The notes under the pieces were generated by a model. That model was not told the origin of the DNA, ran no database searches, and saw only the letters and a program-made list of their open reading frames with translations. Shown piece after piece: positions 39,827-48,420 of a stretch of 64,000 nucleotides of DNA. Each line of letters begins with the position of its first letter. The first letter of the stretch is position 1. Location: positions 717,501 through 781,500 of the forward strand of contig NZ_JAERQJ010000001.1 of NCBI RefSeq assembly GCF_016735115.1, in the 5' to 3' direction. This stretch comes from Aquimarina mytili. GTDB taxonomy: Bacteria > Bacteroidota > Bacteroidia > Flavobacteriales > Flavobacteriaceae. The translations under genes were made by a program, and so were the position numbers.

Positions 39827-40703
39827 ATTCTTCCTCATTGTACTACTTATTTTCAGTTTTAATCTTTCTGCTCAAGAGTTTAATGCTCAGGTAGTTGTCA
39901 ATGCAGAACAAACTGGAAATCCAAACCTGCAAGTATTTAAGACTTTAGAACGTTCTTTGAAGGAATTTATCAATAATACTAAGTGGACTAATATAGACTA
40001 TCGAACAGAAGAACGAATCAATTGTAGCTTTTTTATTACCATAGTAAGTTATACTAATGATGCTTTTTCAGCAACTGTTCAAGTGCAAGCTTCTCGTCCG
40101 GTATATGGATCGAATTATGAAACTACGATCTTTAATGTCAATGACAAGCAATTCAGTTTTGATTATTTAGAATTTCAGCCGCTAAACTATAACCCTAATA
40201 GTTTTGAGTCTAATTTGATCTCTGTTATAGCATTTTATTTATACACTATTCTTGGGGTTGATGCTGATACGTTTGAGTTAAACAGCGGTACTAAATATTA
40301 TGAAGAAGCTAAAAACATTGTAGGTAATGCTCAAGGAACAACTTCTTCAGGTTGGATTAGGGATAAAGACCCAAATAGATATAGACTTAATGATGATTTG
40401 CTTTCAGGTACATATGATGGATATAGAACGGCTATGTATACCTATCATAGAGAGGGCTTAGACGTCATGAATAATAACCTGAAAAAAGGAAAAGAAGTGA
40501 TTACAGAGTCTATGAAATCACTTCAGGATATGCATAATAACAGACCAAACTCATATTTGATGAGAGTGTTTTTTGATGCCAAAGCAGATGAGATATCAAG
40601 TGCACTTTCTGGAGGTCCTTCAGTTAATATTGCTGAAACTATACAAATACTGAACAGAATAGCGCCAACATATTCTGATAACTGGAAAAACATCAAGTTT
40701 TAG
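39819..40703 (+). CDS. DUF4835-family secreted protein
   Basis: A 294-residue protein starting at 39819 (MNRFFLIVLLIFSFNLSAQEF, signal peptide cleaved after SAQ). A start at 39780 would add 13 residues ahead of the signal. It is the DUF4835 family, found in the bamD-coaBC-recN cluster of Flavobacteriaceae; some members have been annotated as type IX secretion protein PorD, an assignment I repeat with caution. Recognisable are FNAQVVVNAEQTGNPNLQVFKTLE, DYRTEERINCSFFITI and SLQDMHNNRPNSYLMRVFFDAKADE. It is probably periplasmic. Confidence 0.88.
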   Translation: MNRFFLIVLLIFSFNLSAQEFNAQVVVNAEQTGNPNLQVFKTLERSLKEFINNTKWTNIDYRTEERINCSFFITIVSYTNDAFSATVQVQASRPVYGSNYETTIFNVNDKQFSFDYLEFQPLNYNPNSFESNLISVIAFYLYTILGVDADTFELNSGTKYYEEAKNIVGNAQGTTSSGWIRDKDPNRYRLNDDLLSGTYDGYRTAMYTYHREGLDVMNNNLKKGKEVITESMKSLQDMHNNRPNSYLMRVFFDAKADEISSALSGGPSVNIAETIQILNRIAPTYSDNWKNIKF

Positions 40704-40783
40704 AAAACTCTTTTTTTAAAACAGATAAATTCTTCTTAAAACTATAGTATCTTTACTTTTTAAACAATAAAAATTTCTATCCG

Positions 40784-42439
40784 TTGCTTAGAGGTCTTTC
40801 TATAAAAAACTTCGCTTTAATAGAACAGCTACAAGTCTCTTTCGATTCTGGTTTAATAACTATAACCGGTGAAACAGGAGCTGGAAAATCATTATTGTTA
40901 GGAGCTTTAGGGTTGTTGCTCGGTAAGAGAGCCGATCTTAGTAGTGTAAAAGATAGTTCGCAAAAATGTATTATTGAAGGGGTTTTTGAAATAAAACACT
41001 ATGATCTTACAAGGCTTTTTGAAGAAGAAGGTCTCGATTATGAAAATGAAACAATTATAAGACGTGAGATTTTACCCTCTGGAAAATCAAGGGCTTTTGT
41101 AAACGATACGCCAGTTACGTTGCAATCTTTAGCACTGTTGGGTGCTAAATTAATTGATATTCATAGTCAACATCAAACCCTAGAGGTTACTACCAATGAT
41201 TTTCAGTTTGAAGTTCTGGATGCATTAGCAGAAACATATCGAGAAATAGAATCGTATAAACGTGGGCTTACCTTACTTAAAGAAAAAGAAAAAGAAGTCA
41301 ATAGTTTAATTGCTAATCAAGAAGAGTTTAATAAAGAATATGATTACAATGCTTTTTTGTTGAAAGAGCTGGAAGAAGCAAAGCTTAAGGCTGGAGAGCT
41401 GGCAGAGCTGGAAGAGCGATATGAAAAGCTAAATAATATTGAAGAAATTCAGGAAAGGCTATCGGGATCAATAGCTATTGTGTCTTCTGAAGAAATAGGA
41501 GTTTTAGATCAATTAAATACGATAAAAACTAACCTTTCTAAAATTGAGTCCTTTTCGGGAGCATTAAAAGAGCTTTCAGATCGAGTTCAAAGCATTTACA
41601 TCGAGTTAGATGATGTACATCTATCATTGCAAAACGAATTAGAAAAACTTGAAGCTGACCCTGAGCAATTAGAGCAACTAAGTAAACGTATAGAGCTCTT
41701 ACATAACTTACAGGTGAAACATACAGTTTCTACAGTAGAGGAGTTAATAGAAATTTCTGAAACACTTCGACAAAAAGTATCCAAGACAGAATCGCTTACA
41801 GATGATATCAATGAATTAAGAAATGAGATCGATAGAATAAAATCTCAATTAGATGATGTAGCAGAAAAGATCCATAAAAAGAGAAATAAAGCACTTCCGA
41901 AATTAATTGAAGAATTGGAAGAGATATTAAAATCTTTAGGAATGCCTAATGCTTCATTTAATGCTACTTTGGAGATGCAAGAAAAGTATCTGTCTAACGG
42001 AAAAGAAGTGTTAGCATTCTTGTTTTCTGCCAATAAAGGAGGTTCTTATGGAGAATTGAAAAAAGTAGCTTCTGGTGGAGAATTATCGAGGATTATGATT
42101 GCTATAAAAGCAATTCTTTCCAGATATGCACAATTGCCTACTATTATTTTTGATGAGATCGATACCGGAGTTTCTGGTGAAGTGGCTCAGAAAATGGCAG
42201 ATTTGATGATGAATATGAGTAAGAATCTACAAGTTTTTAGTATTACTCATCTACCGCAGATAGCTGCTAATGGACAAAGTCATTATAAGGTATACAAAGA
42301 AGATATCAATAATACCACGGTTACACAACTTAAGCTATTGGATAAAGAAGAACGAGTGCATGAGATTGCAGAAATGATAGGAGGCAAAAGTATTTCTGAT
42401 TCTGCATTGACCCACGCAAAATCTTTATTACATAATTAA
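40784..42439 (+). CDS. recN: DNA repair protein RecN
   Basis: A 551-residue SMC-like ATPase that acts in double-strand break repair. The start is a TTG at 40784 (reading LRGLSIKNFALIEQLQVSF), which fits the family; no ATG is available. Walker A is GETGAGKS (29-36); a coiled coil spans about 155-360; the ABC signature region KVASGGELSRIMIAIK and Walker B IIFDEIDTGVSG follow at about 425-470. Length is standard. A TATCTTTA element (40748-40755) lies 28 nt before the start. Confidence 0.96.
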   Translation: MLRGLSIKNFALIEQLQVSFDSGLITITGETGAGKSLLLGALGLLLGKRADLSSVKDSSQKCIIEGVFEIKHYDLTRLFEEEGLDYENETIIRREILPSGKSRAFVNDTPVTLQSLALLGAKLIDIHSQHQTLEVTTNDFQFEVLDALAETYREIESYKRGLTLLKEKEKEVNSLIANQEEFNKEYDYNAFLLKELEEAKLKAGELAELEERYEKLNNIEEIQERLSGSIAIVSSEEIGVLDQLNTIKTNLSKIESFSGALKELSDRVQSIYIELDDVHLSLQNELEKLEADPEQLEQLSKRIELLHNLQVKHTVSTVEELIEISETLRQKVSKTESLTDDINELRNEIDRIKSQLDDVAEKIHKKRNKALPKLIEELEEILKSLGMPNASFNATLEMQEKYLSNGKEVLAFLFSANKGGSYGELKKVASGGELSRIMIAIKAILSRYAQLPTIIFDEIDTGVSGEVAQKMADLMMNMSKNLQVFSITHLPQIAANGQSHYKVYKEDINNTTVTQLKLLDKEERVHEIAEMIGGKSISDSALTHAKSLLHN

Positions 42440-42462
42440 ACGCTAAAATGTATTTTGATGGG

Positions 42463-42491
42463 TTGCTGTTTGGGTCGTTTTATTATCTTTA
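42463..42491 (+). promoter_or_regulatory. Promoter of fabI
   Basis: TTG (42463-42465), an 18-nt spacer and TATCTTTA (42484-42491), one mismatch from TAnnTTTG. The same TATCTTTA is found before recN. The predicted leader is about 28 nt. Confidence 0.5.
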
Positions 42492-42525
42492 CGGCTTGTA
42501 TAACCATCTTTAATTAAGAATTAAA

Positions 42526-43344
42526 ATGTCACACAATTTATTAAAAGGTAAAAGAGGAATTATTTTTGGTGCACTTGATGAAAATTCAATTGCCTGGAAA
42601 ACTGCAGAACGTGTTTTTGAAGAAGGAGGAAGTTTTGTGCTTACCAATGCTCCGGTTGCTATGCGTATGGGGGCAATTAATACTCTGGCCGAGAAAACTA
42701 ATTCTCAGGTTATACCTGCAGACGCTACTTCTTTGGAGGATCTTGAAAATCTTATTGAAAAATCAATGGAAATTTTGGGGGGCAAACTTGACTTTGTTTT
42801 ACACTCTATCGGAATGTCGGTAAATGTTAGAAAAGGACGTCATTATACAAACCTTAACTACGATTGGAGTCAAAAAGGATGGGATGTATCCGCACTTTCT
42901 TTTCATAAAACAATGCAAACATTGTATAAAAAAGAAGCTATGAATGAGTGGGGAAGTATAGTTGCACTAACATATATGGCTGCACAACGTGTATTTCCGG
43001 ATTATAATGATATGGCAGATAATAAAGCATATTTAGAATCTATTGCACGTAGTTTTGGGTATTTCTTTGGTACAGATCATAAGGTTAGAGTAAATACAAT
43101 TTCTCAATCACCAACACCGACCACTGCCGGAAAAGGAGTAAAAGGATTTGATGGTTTTATAGAATATGCAGATAAAATGTCTCCATTAGGTAATGCTACG
43201 GCAGATGAATGTGCAGATTATACTATTACTTTATTTTCTGATTTAACAAAAAAAGTAACATTGCAAAATTTATATCATGATGGTGGTTTCTCTAATGTAG
43301 GAGTAAGCCAATTGGTAATGGATAAATTTGTTGATGAAGAATAA
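42526..43344 (+). CDS. fabI: Enoyl-ACP reductase (NADH)
   Basis: A 272-residue short-chain dehydrogenase of fatty-acid elongation. The cofactor region reads GIIFGALDENSIAW, and the catalytic residues are Tyr150, Tyr160 and Lys167 (Y160-x6-K167), matching E. coli Tyr146, Tyr156 and Lys163. It is a classical FabI, the triclosan-target class. It ends with its own terminator, within whose loop the next promoter begins. Confidence 0.97.
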   Translation: MSHNLLKGKRGIIFGALDENSIAWKTAERVFEEGGSFVLTNAPVAMRMGAINTLAEKTNSQVIPADATSLEDLENLIEKSMEILGGKLDFVLHSIGMSVNVRKGRHYTNLNYDWSQKGWDVSALSFHKTMQTLYKKEAMNEWGSIVALTYMAAQRVFPDYNDMADNKAYLESIARSFGYFFGTDHKVRVNTISQSPTPTTAGKGVKGFDGFIEYADKMSPLGNATADECADYTITLFSDLTKKVTLQNLYHDGGFSNVGVSQLVMDKFVDEE

Positions 43345-43373
43345 ATAGTGTAGAAACCAATAATACGTTATAT

Positions 43374-43407
43374 AAAATCCCATGCTTAATTGGTTATGGG
43401 ATTTTTT
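43374..43407 (+). terminator. Terminator of fabI
   Basis: A 9-bp stem, AAAATCCCA (43374-43382) with TGGGATTTT (43397-43405), with a 14-nt loop and a T run that continues to 43407. It is 29 nt past the fabI stop. The -33 element of the downstream glycosyltransferase gene (43390-43392) lies in its loop. Confidence 0.75.
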
Positions 43408-43421
43408 GTTGATTACCTTTG
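43390..43421 (+). promoter_or_regulatory. Promoter of the glycosyltransferase gene, overlapping the fabI terminator
   Basis: TTG (43390-43392), a 21-nt spacer and TACCTTTG (43414-43421), followed by TTAT and the ATG at 43426. The 4-nt distance predicts a leaderless mRNA. Confidence 0.6.
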
Positions 43422-43425
43422 TTAT

Positions 43426-44439
43426 ATGCAAATAGATTTTTCCTTTATTATACCCGTATATAATCGACCGAATGAAATAGATGAATTGCTAGAGAGTATG
43501 GCAGATATGGATTATACTAATGCATACGAAATCGTAATTGTTGAGGATGGGTCATCAGAAACATCAGAACAGGTAATAGAAAAGTATAATGATAAGCTGT
43601 CTATAAGCTACTATCAAAAACAAAACACAGGCCCCGGAGATTCACGTAATTATGGAATGCAAAAGGCTCAGGGTAATTATTTTATTATCCTCGATAGCGA
43701 TGTGATATTGCCAACAAATTACCTCTCTGAAGTAGAAGATTTTTTATCTAAAAACTTTGTACATTGTTATGGTGGCCCTGATGATGCACATGAAAGTTTT
43801 ACAAATCTTCAAAAAGCGATAAGTTATAGTATGACATCATACTTAACAACCGGTGGTATTCGTGGTCGTAAGAATACATTAGGAAAATTTCAGCCACGTA
43901 GTTTTAATATGGGTTTATCTAAAGAAGCTTTTCAGGCTTCAGAAGGTTTTGGAGATATACATCCAGGCGAGGACCCAGATCTTACAATACGGTTATGGAA
44001 ACTAGGATATGATACAGCATTACTGCCAGACGCCAAGGTGTTTCATAAAAGAAGAATTTCTTGGAAAAAGTTTTACAATCAAGTGCATAAGTTTGGATTA
44101 GTACGGCCTATTTTGAACCGATGGCATCCTGAAACATCAAAACTTACCTATTGGTTTCCGACATTGTTTCTCGGTTATATAGTGTTTTCGTTGATTTCAG
44201 TAATTTTTGGTTTTTGGTATTTTATTCTTTTTTTAGTTGGGTATTTCGTGCTCATATTCCTTGGTGCCACCTTTACTTTTAAGAATTTTTCTATTGGGAT
44301 ACAGTCTGTTATAGCCGTTTTGATACAATTTTATGGATATGGTAAAGGATTCTTAAAATCTTATTATTATATTCATTTATTGAAAAAAGAGCCGGAAAAG
44401 CAGTTTAGAGCATTGTTTTTCCAAAGCAGTAATTCATAA
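43426..44439 (+). CDS. Family 2 glycosyltransferase with C-terminal membrane segments
   Basis: A 337-residue enzyme; the ATG at 43426 (MQIDFSFIIPVYNRP) is chosen because a longer frame from 43390 would begin inside the fabI terminator. The GT-A fold shows EIVIVEDGSSETSEQVIE and the metal-binding ILDSDVILP motif; EAFQASEGFGDIHPGEDPDLTIRLWKLGY contains the catalytic-base region. Two to three membrane segments at about 240-300 anchor it. The likely role is a lipid-linked or surface glycan step. The YbbR-like gene starts 1 nt after its stop. Confidence 0.9.
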   Translation: MQIDFSFIIPVYNRPNEIDELLESMADMDYTNAYEIVIVEDGSSETSEQVIEKYNDKLSISYYQKQNTGPGDSRNYGMQKAQGNYFIILDSDVILPTNYLSEVEDFLSKNFVHCYGGPDDAHESFTNLQKAISYSMTSYLTTGGIRGRKNTLGKFQPRSFNMGLSKEAFQASEGFGDIHPGEDPDLTIRLWKLGYDTALLPDAKVFHKRRISWKKFYNQVHKFGLVRPILNRWHPETSKLTYWFPTLFLGYIVFSLISVIFGFWYFILFLVGYFVLIFLGATFTFKNFSIGIQSVIAVLIQFYGYGKGFLKSYYYIHLLKKEPEKQFRALFFQSSNS

Positions 44440-44440
44440 T

Positions 44441-45403
44441 ATGTCGAGTAATAGAAAAAAAAATAGATTTTCGCTAAAGAGGAATAATGTAAAAACCTTT
44501 TTGTTTTTCCTGATATTCACTTCAATTCTATGGCTTCTCATTCAGTTTTCTAAAAATTATACTCAAGAAGTTGAAGTGGCAATTCAATATACTAATCTTC
44601 CAGAAGGTAAGATTTTTAATGAAGAAAGCGATCAGCTTTTAAGGATGGTGCTCAACGGTAATGGGTTTAGACTCATGAATCATAATTGGAAAAAACCTAT
44701 TCTATATTTTAATGTAGATGATGCCGTTTCAAGTAATGCAGATGAGTACTTTTTTTATGTAAATAAAGAATCTTCTATTTTAAAGAAAAAGTTAGATTTT
44801 AACGGAAAAGTGTTGTCAATACCTAAGGATACGTTACGATTAAAACTTGATGTCAATTTAGAGAAAAAAGTACCCGTTAAAACCCAACAAGACATCCAAT
44901 ATACGGTTGGGTACGGTAGTGATAAAGGGTTGGTGATTTCGCCAGATTCAGTATTGATAAGTGGTCCTTCAAAAATTATAGATACTATACAAGTTGTCAA
45001 TACCGAGGATTTGAATTTAGAGGGTCTTAATGTGAATTATTCTTCAGAGTTAAATATTAATTCAGAAGAATTACCCGTTTCCATTGTTGTTGCTCCTCAA
45101 AAGGTAAAAGCCGATATTTTAGTGAGTAAGTTTACCGAAGGAAATCAAAAAATTCCTATTACGGTAAATAATGTTCCTGAGGGTATTGAAATTAAAATTT
45201 TTCCTAAAGAAATTACAGTGGTGTATCGGGTCGGATTAGATGTTTATAACGAGATTAGTTCTCGAGATTTTATGGTAGTGGCAGATTATGCAAAAGCTTC
45301 AGAAGAGAGCTCGTTTATGACATTAGAATTAACAAATACACCTAAGTCAATTCATGATGTTAGATTGCAAGAGAAACAAGTGCAATTTGTTGTTTTAAAA
45401 TAA
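44441..45403 (+). CDS. YbbR-like (CdaR-type) membrane-anchored protein
   Basis: A 320-residue protein: one membrane segment near the N-terminus (about residues 19-36, TFLFFLIFTSILWLLIQF) and a periplasmic region with YbbR-type beta repeats (VEVAIQYTNLPEGKIF, VPVKTQQDIQYTVGYG..VISPDSVLISGP, IPITVNNVPEGIEIKIFPKEITV). In firmicutes such a protein (CdaR) regulates a c-di-AMP cyclase; no cyclase gene is next to it here. It is followed by coaE after 8 nt, an order conserved in Flavobacteriaceae. Confidence 0.85.
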   Translation: MSSNRKKNRFSLKRNNVKTFLFFLIFTSILWLLIQFSKNYTQEVEVAIQYTNLPEGKIFNEESDQLLRMVLNGNGFRLMNHNWKKPILYFNVDDAVSSNADEYFFYVNKESSILKKKLDFNGKVLSIPKDTLRLKLDVNLEKKVPVKTQQDIQYTVGYGSDKGLVISPDSVLISGPSKIIDTIQVVNTEDLNLEGLNVNYSSELNINSEELPVSIVVAPQKVKADILVSKFTEGNQKIPITVNNVPEGIEIKIFPKEITVVYRVGLDVYNEISSRDFMVVADYAKASEESSFMTLELTNTPKSIHDVRLQEKQVQFVVLK

Positions 45404-45411
45404 ACATCTTT

Positions 45412-46023
45412 ATGAAAATAGTAGGTTTAACAGGAGGTATTGGTAGTGGTAAATCCACGGTGGCTAAGATGTTTAAAGAGCTGGGTATATCAGTTTATAT
45501 AGCTGATAATGAGGCTAAAAAGTTAATGAATGAAGATGAAATTGTAAAACAAAAAATTATAGCATTACTCGGAACTGATTCGTATGTTGATAATCAATTA
45601 AACAGGCCATATATTGCTTCAATAGTTTTTAATGATTCTTCTAAGCTTACGCAATTAAACGCAATTGTTCATCCGGCAGTAGCGACTCATTTTGATATAT
45701 GGAAAAATAATCAAGGGGGTGAGTATGTGATCAAAGAGGTGGCAATTCTTTTTGAAAATGAAGGACATAAACAGTGTGATCATACTATTCTTGTTATGGC
45801 TCCTATAGATGAGCGAATTAAAAGAGTGTTAAAGAGAGATAAAACGACAAAAGAAGAAATACTTTCGCGAATTAATAATCAATGGGATGATACTCAAAAA
45901 ATTCCACTGGCTGATTTTGTCATAAATAATATGGATTTAGAAGAAACTAAAAAGCAAGTGTGTGAAATTCATAAAAAAATATCTTCTCAAAGGGGTTCTA
46001 ATGCTAATCTTTCATTTTGTTAA
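45412..46023 (+). CDS. coaE: Dephospho-CoA kinase
   Basis: A 203-residue kinase for the last step of coenzyme A synthesis. The P-loop GGIGSGKST is at residues 8-16 (the run before it is MKIVGLT), with AD-NEAKKLM and HPAVATHFDIW blocks after it and the lid region RIKRVLKRDKTT. Length is standard. It ends 51 nt before the histidine-kinase gene, which has its own promoter. Confidence 0.96.
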   Translation: MKIVGLTGGIGSGKSTVAKMFKELGISVYIADNEAKKLMNEDEIVKQKIIALLGTDSYVDNQLNRPYIASIVFNDSSKLTQLNAIVHPAVATHFDIWKNNQGGEYVIKEVAILFENEGHKQCDHTILVMAPIDERIKRVLKRDKTTKEEILSRINNQWDDTQKIPLADFVINNMDLEETKKQVCEIHKKISSQRGSNANLSFC

Positions 46024-46062
46024 CATTTGGTTAAACCGTAAAGTAGCTAAATGTTAAAGTCT

Positions 46063-46070
46063 TACTTTTG
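46063..46070 (+). promoter_or_regulatory. -7 element of the histidine kinase promoter (leaderless arrangement)
   Basis: TACTTTTG, followed by ATTT and the ATG at 46075: a 4-nt gap. The nearest TTTG upstream is at 46026, too far for a standard -33. Confidence 0.5.
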
Positions 46071-46074
46071 ATTT

Positions 46075-47640
46075 ATGAATAAACGGTTATTCGTATTACT
46101 GATAATCCTTATGAGTTTATCATTAATCGGGATTATTTTCGTTCAGGGATATTGGATTAATAATACAGTTGAGAATAATGAAGAACAGTTTTCTTTTAAT
46201 GCTAAACAAATACTGATATCTGTATCTAACAGGGTGCAGTATCGAGAATTTGAAGAGATGTTTTTTCCTTTTCGGGAAATTCTTGATAGCATAGAAGAAC
46301 CTGATAATAAAACAATACGTCAGCTTTTAAATATAAGTATTGATAATACCACAAAATCATTTGCATATGCTAACGGGATTTTGGAAGAAGATTATAAGTT
46401 GTTTTCATCTTTTATAAACTTTAATATCGATACGGTTAAATTAAAAAATATACTAAATCGAAATATTGATGTTACGACGCAGAACAGTCAAAACAATAAC
46501 ATAAAACAAAATTCTAAATCAAAATTAGAACGGATAAAAGGTCTAACAGACCTTCAGCGGAAGGATTATGAGATAGTTATTGGGCAGATTGCTAGTTTTA
46601 TTCCAATACACCGAAGGGTTAAAAAGGAAGAGATTGAATATTTATTAAAAAAAGAACTTGAAGAAAGAGATATAAAAGTAGGTTTTGAGTATGCTATATA
46701 TAGTAATGCTTTATCCACAAAAGTACGTTCTGATGATTTTAGTTTGGATCATCCTGCTACATATGCAATACCACTTTTTGTAGATAATGAAGGCATTAGT
46801 AAATATCAGCTGCTAGTAAACTTTACAGGTAAAAAACAATATGTACTCTCGACTATTAAAGGGATGGCCATATTATCTATAATATTTACATTGATTATCG
46901 TGGTAGCATACTCTAGTGCACTGTCTCAGTTAATGCAACAACGACAAATATCACAGATCAAAACGGATTTTATTAATAATATGACTCATGAACTCAAGAC
47001 TCCAATAGCAACAATCAACTTGGCATTGGACTCTATTAAAAATCCTAAAATAGGAGGAGATCCAGAGAAAGTGCAACGCTATATGGATATGATACGTGAA
47101 GAAAACAAGAGAATGCATGCACAGGTAGAAAATGTACTTAGGATATCTCAATTAGAGAAAAATGAACTTAATATAAAGAAAGAGAGACAAGAATTACATG
47201 ATATTATAGAAGATGCAGTAACTCATGTTTCTTTGATTATTGAAAATAGAGAAGGGTATATTAAAACACATTTAGGAGCTCTTAAATCATCAGTATTAGC
47301 TAATGATAGCCATATGACAAATGTAGTAGTAAACATTTTAGATAATGCTATAAAGTACTCTGAGACAGAACCTAAAATTGATATATATACCGAAAACGTA
47401 AAGAATAGTATAGTTCTTAAGATTCGTGACCAAGGAATTGGAATGAGTAAAGTTGCTCAAAAAAAGATTTTTGAAAAGTTCTTTAGAGAGCATACAGGAG
47501 ATCTTCATAATGTAAAAGGACACGGATTAGGACTTACATATGTAAAAAGAATTATTGACGACCACCATGGTCAAATTTGGGTGGAGAGCGAAAGGGGAAA
47601 AGGCTCCACATTTATTATTAAATTACCGTTAATATCTTAA
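46075..47640 (+). CDS. Sensor histidine kinase (RprX-like)
   Basis: A 521-residue membrane kinase. Two membrane segments (about 5-25 and 262-282) flank a long periplasmic sensor (about 26-260). The phospho-acceptor His305 is in FINNMTHELKTPIATIN; the N box is VNILDNAIKYS and the G boxes are IRDQGIGMS and KGHGLGLTYVK. It resembles RprX of Bacteroides, which pairs with RprY, but no specific signal can be read from the sensor. It overlaps no gene and the response regulator follows 3 nt downstream. Confidence 0.95.
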   Translation: MNKRLFVLLIILMSLSLIGIIFVQGYWINNTVENNEEQFSFNAKQILISVSNRVQYREFEEMFFPFREILDSIEEPDNKTIRQLLNISIDNTTKSFAYANGILEEDYKLFSSFINFNIDTVKLKNILNRNIDVTTQNSQNNNIKQNSKSKLERIKGLTDLQRKDYEIVIGQIASFIPIHRRVKKEEIEYLLKKELEERDIKVGFEYAIYSNALSTKVRSDDFSLDHPATYAIPLFVDNEGISKYQLLVNFTGKKQYVLSTIKGMAILSIIFTLIIVVAYSSALSQLMQQRQISQIKTDFINNMTHELKTPIATINLALDSIKNPKIGGDPEKVQRYMDMIREENKRMHAQVENVLRISQLEKNELNIKKERQELHDIIEDAVTHVSLIIENREGYIKTHLGALKSSVLANDSHMTNVVVNILDNAIKYSETEPKIDIYTENVKNSIVLKIRDQGIGMSKVAQKKIFEKFFREHTGDLHNVKGHGLGLTYVKRIIDDHHGQIWVESERGKGSTFIIKLPLIS

Positions 47641-47643
47641 AAT

Positions 47644-48357
47644 ATGGAAACAGAAAACAAAAAGATTTTGCTTGTAGAAGATGATCCAAACTTTGGAACA
47701 GTATTAAAGGATTATCTAGTTATGAATGATTATGATGTTGTGCATGCTAAAAATGGTATGGAAGGCTTCGAAAAATTTAAAAAGGATGATTATGATATGT
47801 GCATCCTGGACGTAATGATGCCTTATAAAGATGGGTTTACCCTGGCAAAAGAAATTAGAGATAAAAATGAAGAAATACCAATCATTTTCTTAACAGCTAA
47901 AGCAATGAAAGAAGATGTATTAAAAGGGTACAAAGTAGGAGCAGATGATTATCTTAATAAACCTTTTGATAGCGAAGTGTTATTAATGAAAATACAAGCT
48001 ATAATGCAGCGTAAAAATACAGAGTCTGTTGCGGATAGCAAACAGTTTGAATTTAAGATAGGAGGTTTTCACTTAAATTCTAAACTTCGTTTTTTAACCT
48101 ATAAAGATGAAGATCCTATCAAGCTTTCGCCAAAAGAGAATGAATTATTACGTTTATTGGCTTTACATCTTAATGATTTAATGCCTAGAGAGTTGGCTTT
48201 AACAAAAATTTGGAGAGATGATAATTATTTTACTTCTCGAAGTATGGATGTATATATCGCTAAACTAAGAAAGTACTTAAAGAAAGATGAAAATGTAGAA
48301 ATCCTTAATATTCATGGAGAAGGATTTCGATTAGTGGTTCGCGGAGAAGAATCATAG
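47644..48357 (+). CDS. OmpR-family response regulator (RprY-like)
   Basis: A 237-residue regulator. The receiver domain has the acidic pair in VEDDPNF, the phosphorylation site Asp56 in ILDVMMP, and the conserved Lys in FLTAKAM; the C-terminal winged helix carries LSPKENELLRLLALHLNDLM and RSMDVYIAKLRKYL. It follows its cognate kinase gene by 3 nt. It ends at the bidirectional terminator shared with miaA. Confidence 0.96.
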   Translation: METENKKILLVEDDPNFGTVLKDYLVMNDYDVVHAKNGMEGFEKFKKDDYDMCILDVMMPYKDGFTLAKEIRDKNEEIPIIFLTAKAMKEDVLKGYKVGADDYLNKPFDSEVLLMKIQAIMQRKNTESVADSKQFEFKIGGFHLNSKLRFLTYKDEDPIKLSPKENELLRLLALHLNDLMPRELALTKIWRDDNYFTSRSMDVYIAKLRKYLKKDENVEILNIHGEGFRLVVRGEES

Positions 48358-48382
48358 AAATTAATAACGGTAACAGTAGTCC

Positions 48383-48420
48383 AAAAAAGGTCATTATAAG
48401 TATTATAATGACCTTTTTTT
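48383..48420. terminator. Bidirectional terminator between the response regulator and miaA
   Basis: GGTCATTATA (48389-48398) pairs with TATAATGACC (48404-48413), extended by A6/T6 runs, 5-nt loop. It serves the plus-strand two-component system. The miaA stop codon (48403-48405) lies inside the hairpin, so the same element also ends miaA, or limits it. Confidence 0.85.
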
